A DNA stretch of 15,024 nt from Chloroflexi bacterium UBA4733 (GTDB lineage: Bacteria > Chloroflexota > UBA4733): positions 1 through 15,024 of the forward strand of contig DHIZ01000164.1 in the NCBI GenBank assembly GCA_002404055.1. Direction: 5' to 3'. Below, one piece after another: positions 7,784-13,739 of this stretch. A program made the translations under genes and the position numbers. Position 1 is the first letter of the stretch; every line of letters begins with the position of its first letter. The notes beneath the pieces are model-generated. The model worked only from the letters and a program-made list of their open reading frames with translations, ran no database searches and was not told the origin of the DNA.

Positions 7784-7797
7784 GCTGATTAAGAGTC
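7784..7797 (-). repeat. Second tRNA-Lys anticodon-arm-like segment
   Basis: On the minus strand this reads GACTCTTAATCAGC, the usual loop and 3' stem of a tRNA-Lys(CUU) anticodon arm. It repeats, exactly 200 bases on and in the same direction, the GCTGATTAA core of the fragment at 7554-7595. No T-arm follows, so it could be a minimal recombination core or chance. Confidence 0.3.
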
Positions 7798-7835
7798 CGA
7801 AGGATGACCGTCCATAGGCGTCCACCGAGGTGTAC

Positions 7836-7865
7836 TGCCTCTGGTGACTGACCATCCCAGAGGCA
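7836..7865. repeat. Inverted repeat (hairpin)
   Basis: TGCCTCTGG (7836-7844) and CCAGAGGCA (7857-7865) are perfect 9-base arms around 12 bases. There is no T tract and no adjacent gene to assign it to. Confidence 0.45.
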
Positions 7866-8051
7866 TATTCTGTCCATCGTGTCCACTGTTGTCTACCGGC
7901 GTTGCTGTGGCTGTTGCTGTGAAATGCTAAATCAAACCACGAAGATGCTGCGTCGCGGATGAGCGCGCCTCCCCCCTGAGCCGCTACGCAACTTCAAGGT
8001 GGAAGGATTTAGTCCTCCACTATTATACGGCAAGATCAGGAGGGATTGGTA

Positions 8052-8792
8052 CTATTGCTTGGTAAGCCTAATCTTGCCATCTTGTAGCATTTCGAGATAA
8101 AGAATGTCATCCTTCTTGGCTAGATAGTAGAATATGTACACCAGTAAACCGATTCCCAAAAACAAAAACCAAAATGTCGCCCAAAGAAACCTAAATCGCT
8201 TGGGCTTAACAAGCTGCACTGTCATTTCTGTCTGCTGCATAATCCGGTATCCCTGCCGAACATACTTGTGAATTTGGTCGCTCAATTGACCGGTGACAAA
8301 AATACCGGCTACAGGCGCGGCGTGTGTTGGTGAGACCGGTGACGCCGATAAATCTGATATGATTCTCGTTCTATCGCTCACTTTGGTTGGGTCGGTGAAA
8401 GCGCTGGCAATACCGAGAAAGAGCAGAGGTACTGCAAGAAACAGCAGACCCCACAGTTGAGACCATAGTGCGAATAGGAGACATAGAATACCAATCGGGA
8501 GCATGACGAATATCGACATCCTCTTGTTGATACGACGGCGGTGGACCAGTTGGTCACGTGTAAGGTCGTTCGACGTTAGGTCCGTCCAAGCGGCCCTCTT
8601 GTCAGCTTGGGTTAGCTCCTCTACGGCATGCAACTCTTGAGGTGCAGGTTCCGCATCTGGTACAGGAGCAGCGTCTGAGACTGTGTCTACACCGCTCGCG
8701 CTTGAGGTAACTACGGATACCCGTGTGCCACAACTATTGCAAAAACGCGCTGACTGTGTGTACTCAGTCCCACAATTTGCGCAGTACGGCAT
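8052..8792 (-). CDS. Zinc-ribbon membrane protein of unknown function
   Basis: I prefer the ATG at 8792 (246 residues, MPYCANCGTEY), because GGAG lies 6 bases before it; an in-frame ATG at 8813 has a poorer site. Residues 4-21 form a four-cysteine zinc ribbon (C4-x2-C7, C18-x2-C21). A Pro/Ala-rich linker follows, then a basic RRRINKR and two membrane segments (about 92-111 and 113-132), a soluble part (about 140-195) containing QLSDQIHKYVRQGYRI, and a third membrane segment (about 203-225). Such proteins are common and mostly uncharacterised. The middle domain (84-138) is clearly related to the 65-residue protein at 10553-10750. Base composition is visibly more AT-rich than that of the metabolic genes to the left. 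Confidence 0.85.
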   Translation of the reverse strand: MPYCANCGTEYTQSARFCNSCGTRVSVVTSSASGVDTVSDAAPVPDAEPAPQELHAVEELTQADKRAAWTDLTSNDLTRDQLVHRRRINKRMSIFVMLPIGILCLLFALWSQLWGLLFLAVPLLFLGIASAFTDPTKVSDRTRIISDLSASPVSPTHAAPVAGIFVTGQLSDQIHKYVRQGYRIMQQTEMTVQLVKPKRFRFLWATFWFLFLGIGLLVYIFYYLAKKDDILYLEMLQDGKIRLTKQ

Positions 8793-9037
8793 AATCTTCT
8801 CCATTTTCGACATCCATTATTCGGTTCCCTCCAGAATACACTCCCTATTACTACAGCTTCAGATTAGGGAGGCAGGGGTGAGGGAAGGGCGCAGGCGAAG
8901 ATGCGGTTGCTCGGCTGGCTCGCCCTGCTCGCTCCCTGACTGGGCTGGGCTGTAGAACCGAAGAATACCGTTTACGACGACCGTCGGGATGAGACGGCGG
9001 GGTCGCCGCCGGTTGACCGCCTGGAAGACAAAGACCC
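8793..9037. other. GC-rich spacer with small inverted repeats
   Basis: This 245-base gap is much richer in GC than the zinc-ribbon gene beside it. It contains CCGTC-GGGATGA-GACGG (8981-8997), and several GC-rich direct runs. A 60-codon minus-strand frame (8859-9041) overlaps the preceding stop by four bases but has a low-complexity Arg/Pro-rich product, so I do not call it a gene. It may be an interspersed repeat. Confidence 0.4.
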
Positions 9038-9379
9038 TCACGACGAAGCCCCCAGCATCTGCTTCAACTGCGACTGGGCCATCCGGTCAATAGTATCACC
9101 CTGAACAACTTCGGAGGCGCTGCGCGCCGTGGTGTAGCCATTTCCACCGTTGGCGGACCAATAGTCCCACGTCTCCTGCGGACTGGTTCCGCCTGCAAGA
9201 GCATCATCCACAATGGATTGGTACTTAGAAGCCAGGCCGTCATACCCAGGAGTCGGCACGACTCGGATCGGGCGACCGGCATCCGCCCGGTCCTGCGACC
9301 AGACCCAAAGGACCGATGGGTGCATAGAGTGGGAGGCAGGGTCGACTACTGCCTCACGGAGGACTCTATAATCCGGCAT
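9038..9379 (-). CDS. Hypothetical protein (113 residues)
   Basis: I do not recognise the family. The protein is soluble, with a tryptophan-rich first half (VLWVWSQDRADAG) and a second half containing GGTSPQETWDYWSANGG and a helical end (DRMAQSQLKQML). The ATG at 9379 overlaps the end of the preceding gene by 14 bases, and GAAGGA lies 10 bases upstream, so it is probably translated from the same message as the genes at 9366-9734 and 9734-10117. No signal peptide, membrane segment or catalytic motif is visible. The overlap and strand suggest that it belongs with those two related genes. Confidence 0.6.
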   Translation of the reverse strand: MPDYRVLREAVVDPASHSMHPSVLWVWSQDRADAGRPIRVVPTPGYDGLASKYQSIVDDALAGGTSPQETWDYWSANGGNGYTTARSASEVVQGDTIDRMAQSQLKQMLGASS

Positions 9380-9734
9380 AGTGGAATGATCCTTCTACAT
9401 CGTTAGTGGCACTCGGAGCGCCTCTTTTGACTTCATCAACGAGGTGGTCTAACTTAGCTCGGTTATCAGGATCGTAGATAGGCTCCACCACCAGAGAAAT
9501 GCCGTCTGCCCTCTTAAAGATAATGGTACCGTCCACGTCAACCTCTGACCAATCAACTGATTGTATATCACTTTCGTGGATGTAGCCATCATCGTAGTAG
9601 ATGAATACTAGAGTGGACCCGCTAAACTTGAGACACACGACCGGAATGAACGGTATGTCTGATCCATCTGGGAAGATAACTCGGACCTCGGCTCCCGAGG
9701 TTATGATTCTTTCTAGTTTTTCTAGATTGCTCAT
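9366..9734 (-). CDS. Hypothetical protein, intact paralogue of the adjacent pseudogene
   Basis: The protein has 122 residues from ATG 9734; the frame also opens one codon earlier at a TTG, which is less likely. The ATG shares its A with the TGA of the upstream copy. It is predicted to be mostly beta strand and acidic: VRVIFPDGS, IPFIPVVCLKF, LVFIYYDDG, VDWSEVDVDGTIIF and VVEPIYDPDNRAKLD. It aligns along its whole length with the broken copy at 9734-10117 (shared DVDGT-[IV]-[IV]-F-x-R-x-DG and EPIYDPD-x-RA), so the pair arose by tandem duplication. I do not recognise the family. The intact frame suggests this copy is the functional one. Confidence 0.7.
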   Translation of the reverse strand: MSNLEKLERIITSGAEVRVIFPDGSDIPFIPVVCLKFSGSTLVFIYYDDGYIHESDIQSVDWSEVDVDGTIIFKRADGISLVVEPIYDPDNRAKLDHLVDEVKRGAPSATNDVEGSFHYAGL

Positions 9735-10117
9735 CAATATACCACCACATCTTCTATAGGAACACCCCGTATGAACTTGACGCCGTTATCGAGGAATACT
9801 CTAAGTATAGCATCGATAGAACCGTCCTTGATGCCCTGTCGGTAGTACTCGAGTTCGGCCCGTCGGTCAGGGTCGTAGATCGGCTCGACGGTGAGAGTGA
9901 GGCCATCGGGCCTCGTAAAGACAACGGTCCCGTCTACGTCGAGTTGGGACCAGTCTGTGGACTTCACGTCGTTTATGTGGATGCGGTCACTATCCCAGTA
10001 CATAAACTCTAGGACTCAGTCCTAGAGTTTGAGACAAGAGATTGGAACGAAGGGAAGAAAAGTTCCATCAGCGAAGAGACATGTCAGTTCGTCCTTGGGT
10101 TTCAGACACTGCAAGCG
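9734..10117 (-). pseudogene. Broken tandem copy of the 9366-9734 gene, with two in-frame stops
   Basis: The C-terminal 89 codons (ATG 10003 to TGA 9734-9736) align with the intact neighbour. The same frame continues upstream past TGA (10016-10018) and TAG (10022-10024) into codons that match the neighbour's N-terminal half: ELTCLFADGTFLPFVPISCLKL against EVRVIFPDGSDIPFIPVVCLKF style positions. The alignment needs no gap across the stops, so the two nonsense codons replaced sense codons without changing length. They lie inside the perfect palindrome 10004-10030. Similarity fades near 10100-10117, where the plus-strand fragment begins, so the 5' end is also missing. A short protein starting at 10003 could still be made, but no good ribosome site is seen. 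Confidence 0.6.
10004..10030. repeat. Perfect 27-base palindrome carrying both stop codons
   Basis: AAACTCTAGGACT (10004-10016), a single C, and AGTCCTAGAGTTT (10018-10030) are exact reverse complements. The palindrome contains both nonsense codons of the pseudogene. Confidence 0.85.
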
Positions 10118-10540
10118 ATGGATCTCACCGACATCGGTGGCTGTCTTGACAACCAGGCGTTTGCCGGCAACGGGGATGCACAGCAACACACCACAAACGG
10201 ATTGATGGCCTGGCGGAAGGCGGATAACTGGACGGCATTTACTAACGGCTACTGGACGTGGATCAATGGTCCCAACGGGCTGGCAAAGCGGCTCAACACG
10301 CAGCGCTTCAGTTGGGAGGCCAACCCGGACGGCTTGCCACTGGCCGATCAGCCATCTGGAGATCACACGTACTACGCCAGTAGCTATCATCCCGGCCCCG
10401 GTCCGCTCCAATCGCACCTCATCTACTGCGATGACGATCCCGGCTGGCGGTCGCTCAGCCCCAACTACCTCGCCCATTACCCGTCGCTGGCGGCAGCCGA
10501 AGCCGCGCTGCCCGATTACTATCTGCACCAGGCGTGCTAA
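10118..10540 (+). pseudogene. C-terminal fragment of a WTWINGPNG-type protein
   Basis: The 140-codon frame from ATG 10118 contains TNGLMAWRKADNWTAFTNGY, then WTWINGPNGLAKRLN and RFSWE, a module that I recall from the C-termini of uncharacterised Chloroflexota proteins, often after a cell-wall or peptidase domain (recollection, not checked). No ribosome site precedes the ATG, and upstream the sequence is the antisense of the pseudogene at 9734-10117, so the N-terminal domain was lost at a junction near 10110. The end is ordinary (TAA 10538-10540), and its stop overlaps the ribosome site of the next gene. GC content is higher than in the genes to the left. Confidence 0.5.
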
Positions 10541-10552
10541 GGTGTTATAGAT

Positions 10553-10750
10553 ATGGCAACACTGACTCACGAGCAACGTATCCGCCGCCGCCGGACCAAC
10601 CGGCGCATCCTGACCTGGCTCGTCGGCCCCATCGGCATCATATTCTTGCTGTTGGGCCTGCTGATCCATGTCCTTCTACTGTTCGGCCTGATCTGCCTAG
10701 CGCTGGCCGTTGGTGCCCACTTCACGAACCCTGCCAACGTGCCGGCGTAG
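10553..10750 (+). CDS. Small membrane protein matching the middle domain of the zinc-ribbon protein
   Basis: The protein has 65 residues with a basic start (RIRRRRTNRR) and two hydrophobic segments (about 20-37 and 38-55), ending in HFTNPANVPA. It aligns along its length with residues 84-138 of the protein at 8052-8792: RRRxNxR, then PIGIxxLL, then FTxPxxV are shared in order and spacing. It lacks the zinc ribbon and the C-terminal domain. AAGGTG (10539-10544), overlapping the preceding stop, is 8 bases before the ATG. It could be an independent small protein or the surviving domain of a decayed copy. Confidence 0.55.
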   Translation: MATLTHEQRIRRRRTNRRILTWLVGPIGIIFLLLGLLIHVLLLFGLICLALAVGAHFTNPANVPA

Positions 10751-10760
10751 CGGCTGCCGC

Positions 10761-10798
10761 CGACAGTTATGCGGTCTTGCACGACACCATAACTGTCG
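10761..10798. repeat. Inverted repeat after the small membrane gene
   Basis: CGACAGTTATG (10761-10771) and CATAACTGTCG (10788-10798) are perfect 11-base arms around 16 bases, starting 10 bases after the stop of the 65-residue gene. There is no T tract. It may be a transcript-end hairpin. Confidence 0.5.
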
Positions 10799-10895
10799 CC
10801 ATGTTTCCATGGACGAAGGTTCACGGCTCCATTGAAGCACCCGCCGCTGCCAGGATAGCAATCGCGCAGTGACCTGTCAACAACTCATGGGACTG

Positions 10896-10929
10896 GGGGA
10901 AGAATCGCTCTTATGGGCGATTCTTCCCC
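10896..10929 (-). terminator. Strong hairpin at the end of the ArdC-like gene
   Basis: GGGGAAGAATCGC (10896-10908) and GCGATTCTTCCCC (10917-10929) form a perfect 13-base stem with an 8-base loop, beginning 6 bases past the ArdC stop. No run of Ts follows on either strand, so it is either a two-way transcript-end structure or a stability hairpin rather than a classical Rho-independent terminator. Confidence 0.55.
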
Positions 10930-10935
10930 GTTGAT

Positions 10936-11961
10936 TCAAGCAGCGATGCGGGTATCCTTGACAGTCTCCCAGGTGAGCCTAATCACGTCAGGATCACGCT
11001 TGAAGGACAGCGCCATCTCCACAAAGGCGTTGAAGCCGATGACCTCCTCCGTGATGAGTGTGCCGTCAATCATTTCTGCCGTCAGGATGATCGTGCCGTC
11101 AGACAAGGAGGATACCGGCAGAGGCTCCTCTGGGGTGCTGTTACCTGACTGTTCGAGCACTGTAATGTCTGCTTGCTCCAGTGCCCCGATGATATGGGAC
11201 GCTGCTTTCATCACCGCTGCCAACTGCGCCTCCAGTTCCTGCGGTGTGGCCTGCCACGATTGCAAATAATCAGCGGCAAAGGGATGCTCGATGCCGAAGT
11301 GCTGCGCTACGACATAGCCCGTTGCCTCAGCTTGCCATTCCCGCTTCACCCGGTTCTCCTCGGTGCCGGTTGGGTGTAAGAGGCGGTGTGCCCACTCATG
11401 AAACAAGATCAAGAGCTTGCTGTGGCTGTCCAGGCCGGGACGGAGGGCAATGATCCCGGTGTTCGGTTCGTAATAGCCCTGAGCTGTGCCCTGCATTTGC
11501 CGGATTAGCACTTGCACTCCCTCCTCGGCCAATGCCTGCTCGACCAACAGGCAGCGCTCCTGCTCGTCATCGGGCAGTGGGGTGAAGAACTCCAAGAGCG
11601 GCTTGTCACCGGTTAGCTGGCTGGCGTCGAAGACACAGACCGTCTTGAAGGTGATGCGCTCCTCGACAGTGCCGTCGGGCTTCTCCTTGCGATAGGGCAT
11701 GGGAGCCATGATCCTGATACCCTTGGCACCCTTGCTGACTTGATACCCCATGCCCTGCCAGCGCTGATAACCGGCCACATGGGTTGCCTGGGGGCACTGG
11801 TGAGCGATCAGGATTTGGTTGCCCAGACTGTACTTATGGAAGCGGCCTGAGAACTTCAAAAGCTGCTGCAACCGTTCACTGTTACCGTGCAGCATCTCCT
11901 CGGCCAAGCTCTGGAGAGAGGCTTTGATCTCTTGCTGGAAGGCGGTCGTCTGCGTGTTCAC
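10936..11961 (-). CDS. ArdC-like antirestriction/ssDNA-binding protein with metallopeptidase domain
   Basis: The protein has 341 residues from GTG 11961 (AAAGG upstream). The N-terminal 120 residues match the ArdC N-terminal ssDNA-binding domain (FSGRFHKYSLGNQILIA, YQRWQGMGYQVSKGAKGI, KTVCVFDASQL). The middle has a zincin-like peptidase with HEWAH at 188-192 (H188, E189, H192) and a downstream acidic residue in EATGYVVA (E212). ArdC proteins travel on plasmids and conjugative elements and protect incoming DNA from type I restriction; the peptidase role is unsettled. The last 75 residues (after about 265) are not part of the usual fold and I do not recognise them. It lies last in the minus-strand accessory block, 72 bases after the preceding gene. 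It is the strongest sign of mobile DNA here. Confidence 0.88.
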   Translation of the reverse strand: MNTQTTAFQQEIKASLQSLAEEMLHGNSERLQQLLKFSGRFHKYSLGNQILIAHQCPQATHVAGYQRWQGMGYQVSKGAKGIRIMAPMPYRKEKPDGTVEERITFKTVCVFDASQLTGDKPLLEFFTPLPDDEQERCLLVEQALAEEGVQVLIRQMQGTAQGYYEPNTGIIALRPGLDSHSKLLILFHEWAHRLLHPTGTEENRVKREWQAEATGYVVAQHFGIEHPFAADYLQSWQATPQELEAQLAAVMKAASHIIGALEQADITVLEQSGNSTPEEPLPVSSLSDGTIILTAEMIDGTLITEEVIGFNAFVEMALSFKRDPDVIRLTWETVKDTRIAA

Positions 11962-12010
11962 AATGGATACCTTTCTGTTAGTTGCTTGCAGAATTCACGA
12001 GGGTTGATGA

Positions 12011-12028
12011 GGGAGCGCCAACACTCCC
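12011..12028 (-). repeat. Small leader hairpin before the ArdC-like gene
   Basis: GGGAG (12011-12015) and CTCCC (12024-12028) pair around 8 bases, in the 72-base gap between the 91-residue gene and ArdC. The stem is short and no T tract follows, so any role is uncertain. Confidence 0.25.
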
Positions 12029-12033
12029 CCTGA

Positions 12034-12309
12034 CTAAGCTGGGACAACTCTCCGAGCACGGCTTCTGGCCTGAGCGATGGCGAGATAGCCTCGTCCGGCA
12101 TCCGTCTCGATCACTGTTGCGGTGATACGCTCGATCACCGTTGGCGCTGTCCAAGCCGCTGTGACGCTCTCAGCCAACCCCTGGCTCTCCCAATAAGCGA
12201 GGCAGGAGAGCTGCTGCTGGCGTTGCAGTGGAGGATGAAGCAGCATGTCATGGAGGACGGCTGCCATCGAGTCGGCATCTTGCGGAGTACCACAATCCCA
12301 TCTACGCAT
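12034..12309 (-). CDS. Hypothetical protein (91 residues)
   Basis: I do not recognise this family. The protein is predicted to be helical and soluble, with Gln-rich LQRQQQLSCLAYWES and a conserved-looking ERITATVIETDAGRGYLAIAQ (split here: ERITATVIETD and AGRGYLAIA). The ATG at 12309 overlaps the end of the GIY-YIG gene by 8 bases, so it is the last member of a four-gene overlapping series (13232 to 12034). The next gene, ArdC-like, follows after 72 bases. The overlap and the clean stop support a real gene. Confidence 0.6.
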   Translation of the reverse strand: MRRWDCGTPQDADSMAAVLHDMLLHPPLQRQQQLSCLAYWESQGLAESVTAAWTAPTVIERITATVIETDAGRGYLAIAQARSRARRVVPA

Positions 12310-12565
12310 GATTCGCCTTGCAGATGGGACACAAGCGACACCCGTTGTGCTGGCCTTTCAGTCGCTGCTCCAGTTGCCGATCACCCGGCCAGGTCCTGAC
12401 GACATGCCAACTGATGCCTGCCTGGTTGACGACTTGTACCAACCTGGCTCCTCTGCCGCGCCGGTGCAGCTTGATGCGGGCATCCAGGTCCTGAGCGAAA
12501 CCCAGGTAGTGACCGGCATGCTTGTAGCGCTGATGAAAATGGAGGAGGTAGACGGTGCCTTTCAT
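12302..12565 (-). CDS. GIY-YIG nuclease family protein
   Basis: The protein has 87 residues, the size of a lone GIY-YIG domain. VYLLHF (5-10) stands for the GIY strand and HYLGFA (19-24) for YIG; the expected catalytic side chains can be placed at Y6, Y20, R30 (LDAR), H34 (KLHRRGRGARL) and E66 (LEQRLK). The tail has C76, C79 and C82 (CRLCPIC), a probable zinc site. These stand-alone proteins are predicted DNA-cutting enzymes of unknown role. The ATG overlaps the preceding TGA (ATGA at 12562-12565), so translation is coupled. The gene lies between two small unknown genes and upstream of ArdC. Confidence 0.82.
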   Translation of the reverse strand: MKGTVYLLHFHQRYKHAGHYLGFAQDLDARIKLHRRGRGARLVQVVNQAGISWHVVRTWPGDRQLEQRLKGQHNGCRLCPICKANHA

Positions 12566-12810
12566 GCTGCATCACCGCCGCCGCTAGGCATGTTGATCTT
12601 GCTGGTGGACGGAAGCGCAAAGGAGCGGACGTAGGCCCGGCATTGGATGCCTTGCTGCGCTTCCTCCTGGATCATGCGGTTGGCACACTGTTGGGCACCA
12701 GATTCGGTGCGGTGCAGGTGGCCGCACAGATACTGAAGGTCGTAAGGTCCAGCAGCACCGTCTCTGACACTCCAAACGGTGTAGCGGCGAATGATGGGTG
12801 GGGGGTTCAT
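12562..12810 (-). CDS. Small CGHxH-motif protein
   Basis: The protein has 82 residues. It opens with IIRRYTVWSVRDG, a strand pair, then YLCGHLHRTESGAQQC (28-43), in which C29, H31, H33 and C42 could hold a metal ion. Similar CGH-x-HRT...C segments occur in short uncharacterised proteins; I have no function for it. It is joined by 4-base ATGA overlaps to the SWIM-domain gene before it and to the GIY-YIG gene after it, so the three are surely co-translated. The C-terminus is disordered-looking (NMPSGGGDAA). Confidence 0.65.
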   Translation of the reverse strand: MNPPPIIRRYTVWSVRDGAAGPYDLQYLCGHLHRTESGAQQCANRMIQEEAQQGIQCRAYVRSFALPSTSKINMPSGGGDAA

Positions 12811-13232
12811 AGTCGCTTGAACCGGTCCATCTTGCGTTCGATCTCGGCGCTGTGTTCGCTAGCGGCCTGCTCGACGGCAGTGACATGCCAGCATTTTTGA
12901 CCGTGCTGACCAGCCGGGCAGGAGCAGCTCCAGACCTTGTTGACCAGTCGAACGTTGTAGGAGATGGTTGGCTCGGTGCGGCTCTGGATGCGGTAGGTTC
13001 CATCGGCTTGCTTCTCAGGCTTGGGCTGAGGGATCACCGGAGCGTTGACGGCTTCCAGGACCTCGCTGGCGGATTTCTCCAGACTCTCCAGACGCTGAAG
13101 CTGGCTCGTGAGTTGTTCCCGCTGTCTCTGAATCCTCGTAATGAATCGGTGCAGTTCATCGCTGAAGCTGAGATGGATGACGCCGTTGGTTGCCGGTTCG
13201 GTGGTTGGTACGCCCACTGTCTTGCCTTTCAC
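12807..13232 (-). CDS. SWIM zinc-finger protein
   Basis: The protein has 141 residues from GTG 13232. An in-frame GTG at 13217 is a better start, with AAAGG 7 bases upstream; the first has no clear ribosome site. Residues 25-62 are Gln/Leu-rich and probably a coiled coil. The C-terminal half has a SWIM finger: YNVRLVNKVWSCSC (C103-x-C105) then GQKCWHV (C114-x-H116), the C-x-C...C-x-H pattern. SWIM domains bind DNA or proteins. It heads an overlapping run with the CGHxH protein and the GIY-YIG nuclease. Copy C of the repeated leader lies directly upstream, and its hairpin sits between the shared core and the ribosome site. Confidence 0.8.
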   Translation of the reverse strand: MKGKTVGVPTTEPATNGVIHLSFSDELHRFITRIQRQREQLTSQLQRLESLEKSASEVLEAVNAPVIPQPKPEKQADGTYRIQSRTEPTISYNVRLVNKVWSCSCPAGQHGQKCWHVTAVEQAASEHSAEIERKMDRFKRL

Positions 13233-13239
13233 TGAGCAC

Positions 13240-13298
13240 TCAGGAACAACCTGAAGTCGCTCAATGGAGAAAAGCCCGAGGAGCGGTCTTACTCACTA
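13240..13298 (-). promoter_or_regulatory. Repeated leader module, copy C
   Basis: On the minus strand the shared core GTGAGTAAGACC then GGGCTTTT (core 13265-13298) is followed by a hairpin TCAGG-TTGTT-CCTGA (13240-13254), then the AAAGG site of the SWIM gene. The core itself can fold as AAG-A-CCG, loop, CGG-G-CTT with one A.G mismatch. Copies A and B share the order core, hairpin, ribosome site. Confidence 0.5.
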
Positions 13299-13326
13299 CT
13301 CTTGTAGCCAGCAGACCGTCCTCGGG
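13275..13326 (-). terminator. Long hairpin with T tract in the gap before the SWIM gene
   Basis: CCCGAGGAGCGGTCT (13275-13289) pairs with AGACCGTCCTCGGG (13313-13326) with one bulged G and a 23-base loop. On the minus strand it is followed by CTTTTCT, so it looks like an intrinsic terminator or attenuator. Its near arm lies inside leader copy C, so folding it would compete with the copy C fold. Confidence 0.55.
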
Positions 13327-13423
13327 ATTTCTAAGACAGGAGAAAGAGAGCTTGCAGTCGGCCTGCGGAATAGACAGCAACGACCGCACACTTCACAGCG
13401 GCAGATGAGGAGGTTGTGTCAGG

Positions 13424-13654
13424 TCATGCTGGCTCCAGTTCGAGCAGGTGAATCAATGTATTACCCAGGCGGTTCCACTGCTGGGCCGTGAGCAAGAGAT
13501 CGCCATCGACCAGCCGCCGTACAAAGCTCTTGGCACTGCCCATCGGGAAGGCAAGCTCCCTCAACACTGTGAGGTCGGCCTGGACGGCATTGATGTATTT
13601 TTGCTCTGGGGTGAGAGTCACTTCGGGTTCCTCGTCGGGCTGGGCGTATAACAT
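13424..13654 (-). CDS. Small hypothetical protein (76 residues)
   Basis: The start is ATG 13652-13654: AAGGAG lies 7 bases upstream, while the longer frame reaching 13810 overlaps the neighbouring gene and has low-quality sequence. The product MLYAQPDEEPEV is acidic at first, then helical (LTPEQKYINAVQADLTVLR, QQWNRLGNTLIHLLELE). I do not recognise it. It follows leader copy A and precedes a 191-base gap with copy C. It could be a DNA-binding or protein-adaptor helix bundle, but nothing shows that. Confidence 0.65.
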   Translation of the reverse strand: MLYAQPDEEPEVTLTPEQKYINAVQADLTVLRELAFPMGSAKSFVRRLVDGDLLLTAQQWNRLGNTLIHLLELEPA

Positions 13655-13671
13655 GGTGAATCTCCTTCTTG

Positions 13672-13733
13672 GCCGGTACATCCGGCTGCATGAGGGCAAA
13701 GGCCCACAGCGCGGTGTTATCCACGCTATGGGC
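13672..13733 (-). promoter_or_regulatory. Repeated leader module, copy A, with terminator-like stem
   Basis: The core (13692-13725) reads ACACCGCGCTGTGGGCCTTT on the minus strand. GCCCACAGCG (13702-13711) pairs with CGCTATGGGC (13724-13733), ten pairs with one G-T, followed by CTTT. Then comes the small hairpin GCCGG-TACAT-CCGGC (13672-13686 as read on plus) and AAGGAGATTC with the ATG of the 76-residue gene. Confidence 0.5.
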
Positions 13734-13739
13734 GATGCG

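Larger units (their letters stand above)
7596..8051. other. Gene-free stretch between tRNA fragment and zinc-ribbon gene
   Basis: I find no gene I can support here. The minus-strand 88-codon frame at 7589-7855 has no recognisable domain, and it runs into the tRNA fragment. The stretch holds a second lysine-anticodon-like segment (7784-7797), an inverted repeat (7836-7865) and an isolated TATAAT on the minus strand near 8019-8024 with no matching -35 box. Confidence 0.5.

Noticed and set aside
7589..7855. A minus-strand 88-codon frame
   Set aside because: The frame has no domain, and it overlaps the tRNA fragment at its end.
8859..9041. A 60-codon minus-strand gene
   Set aside because: It overlaps the preceding stop by 4 bases like a real gene, but the product is low-complexity Arg/Pro-rich sequence in a GC-rich spacer.
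10016..10024. Programmed stop-codon readthrough in the duplicated gene
   Set aside because: Two different stops one codon apart, inside a perfect palindrome, in a copy that also lacks its 5' end, fit inactivation better.
10022..10669. A 215-codon minus-strand frame
   Set aside because: Only its last part matches the pseudogene; the rest is the antisense of the plus-strand WTWINGPNG fragment and the small membrane gene.
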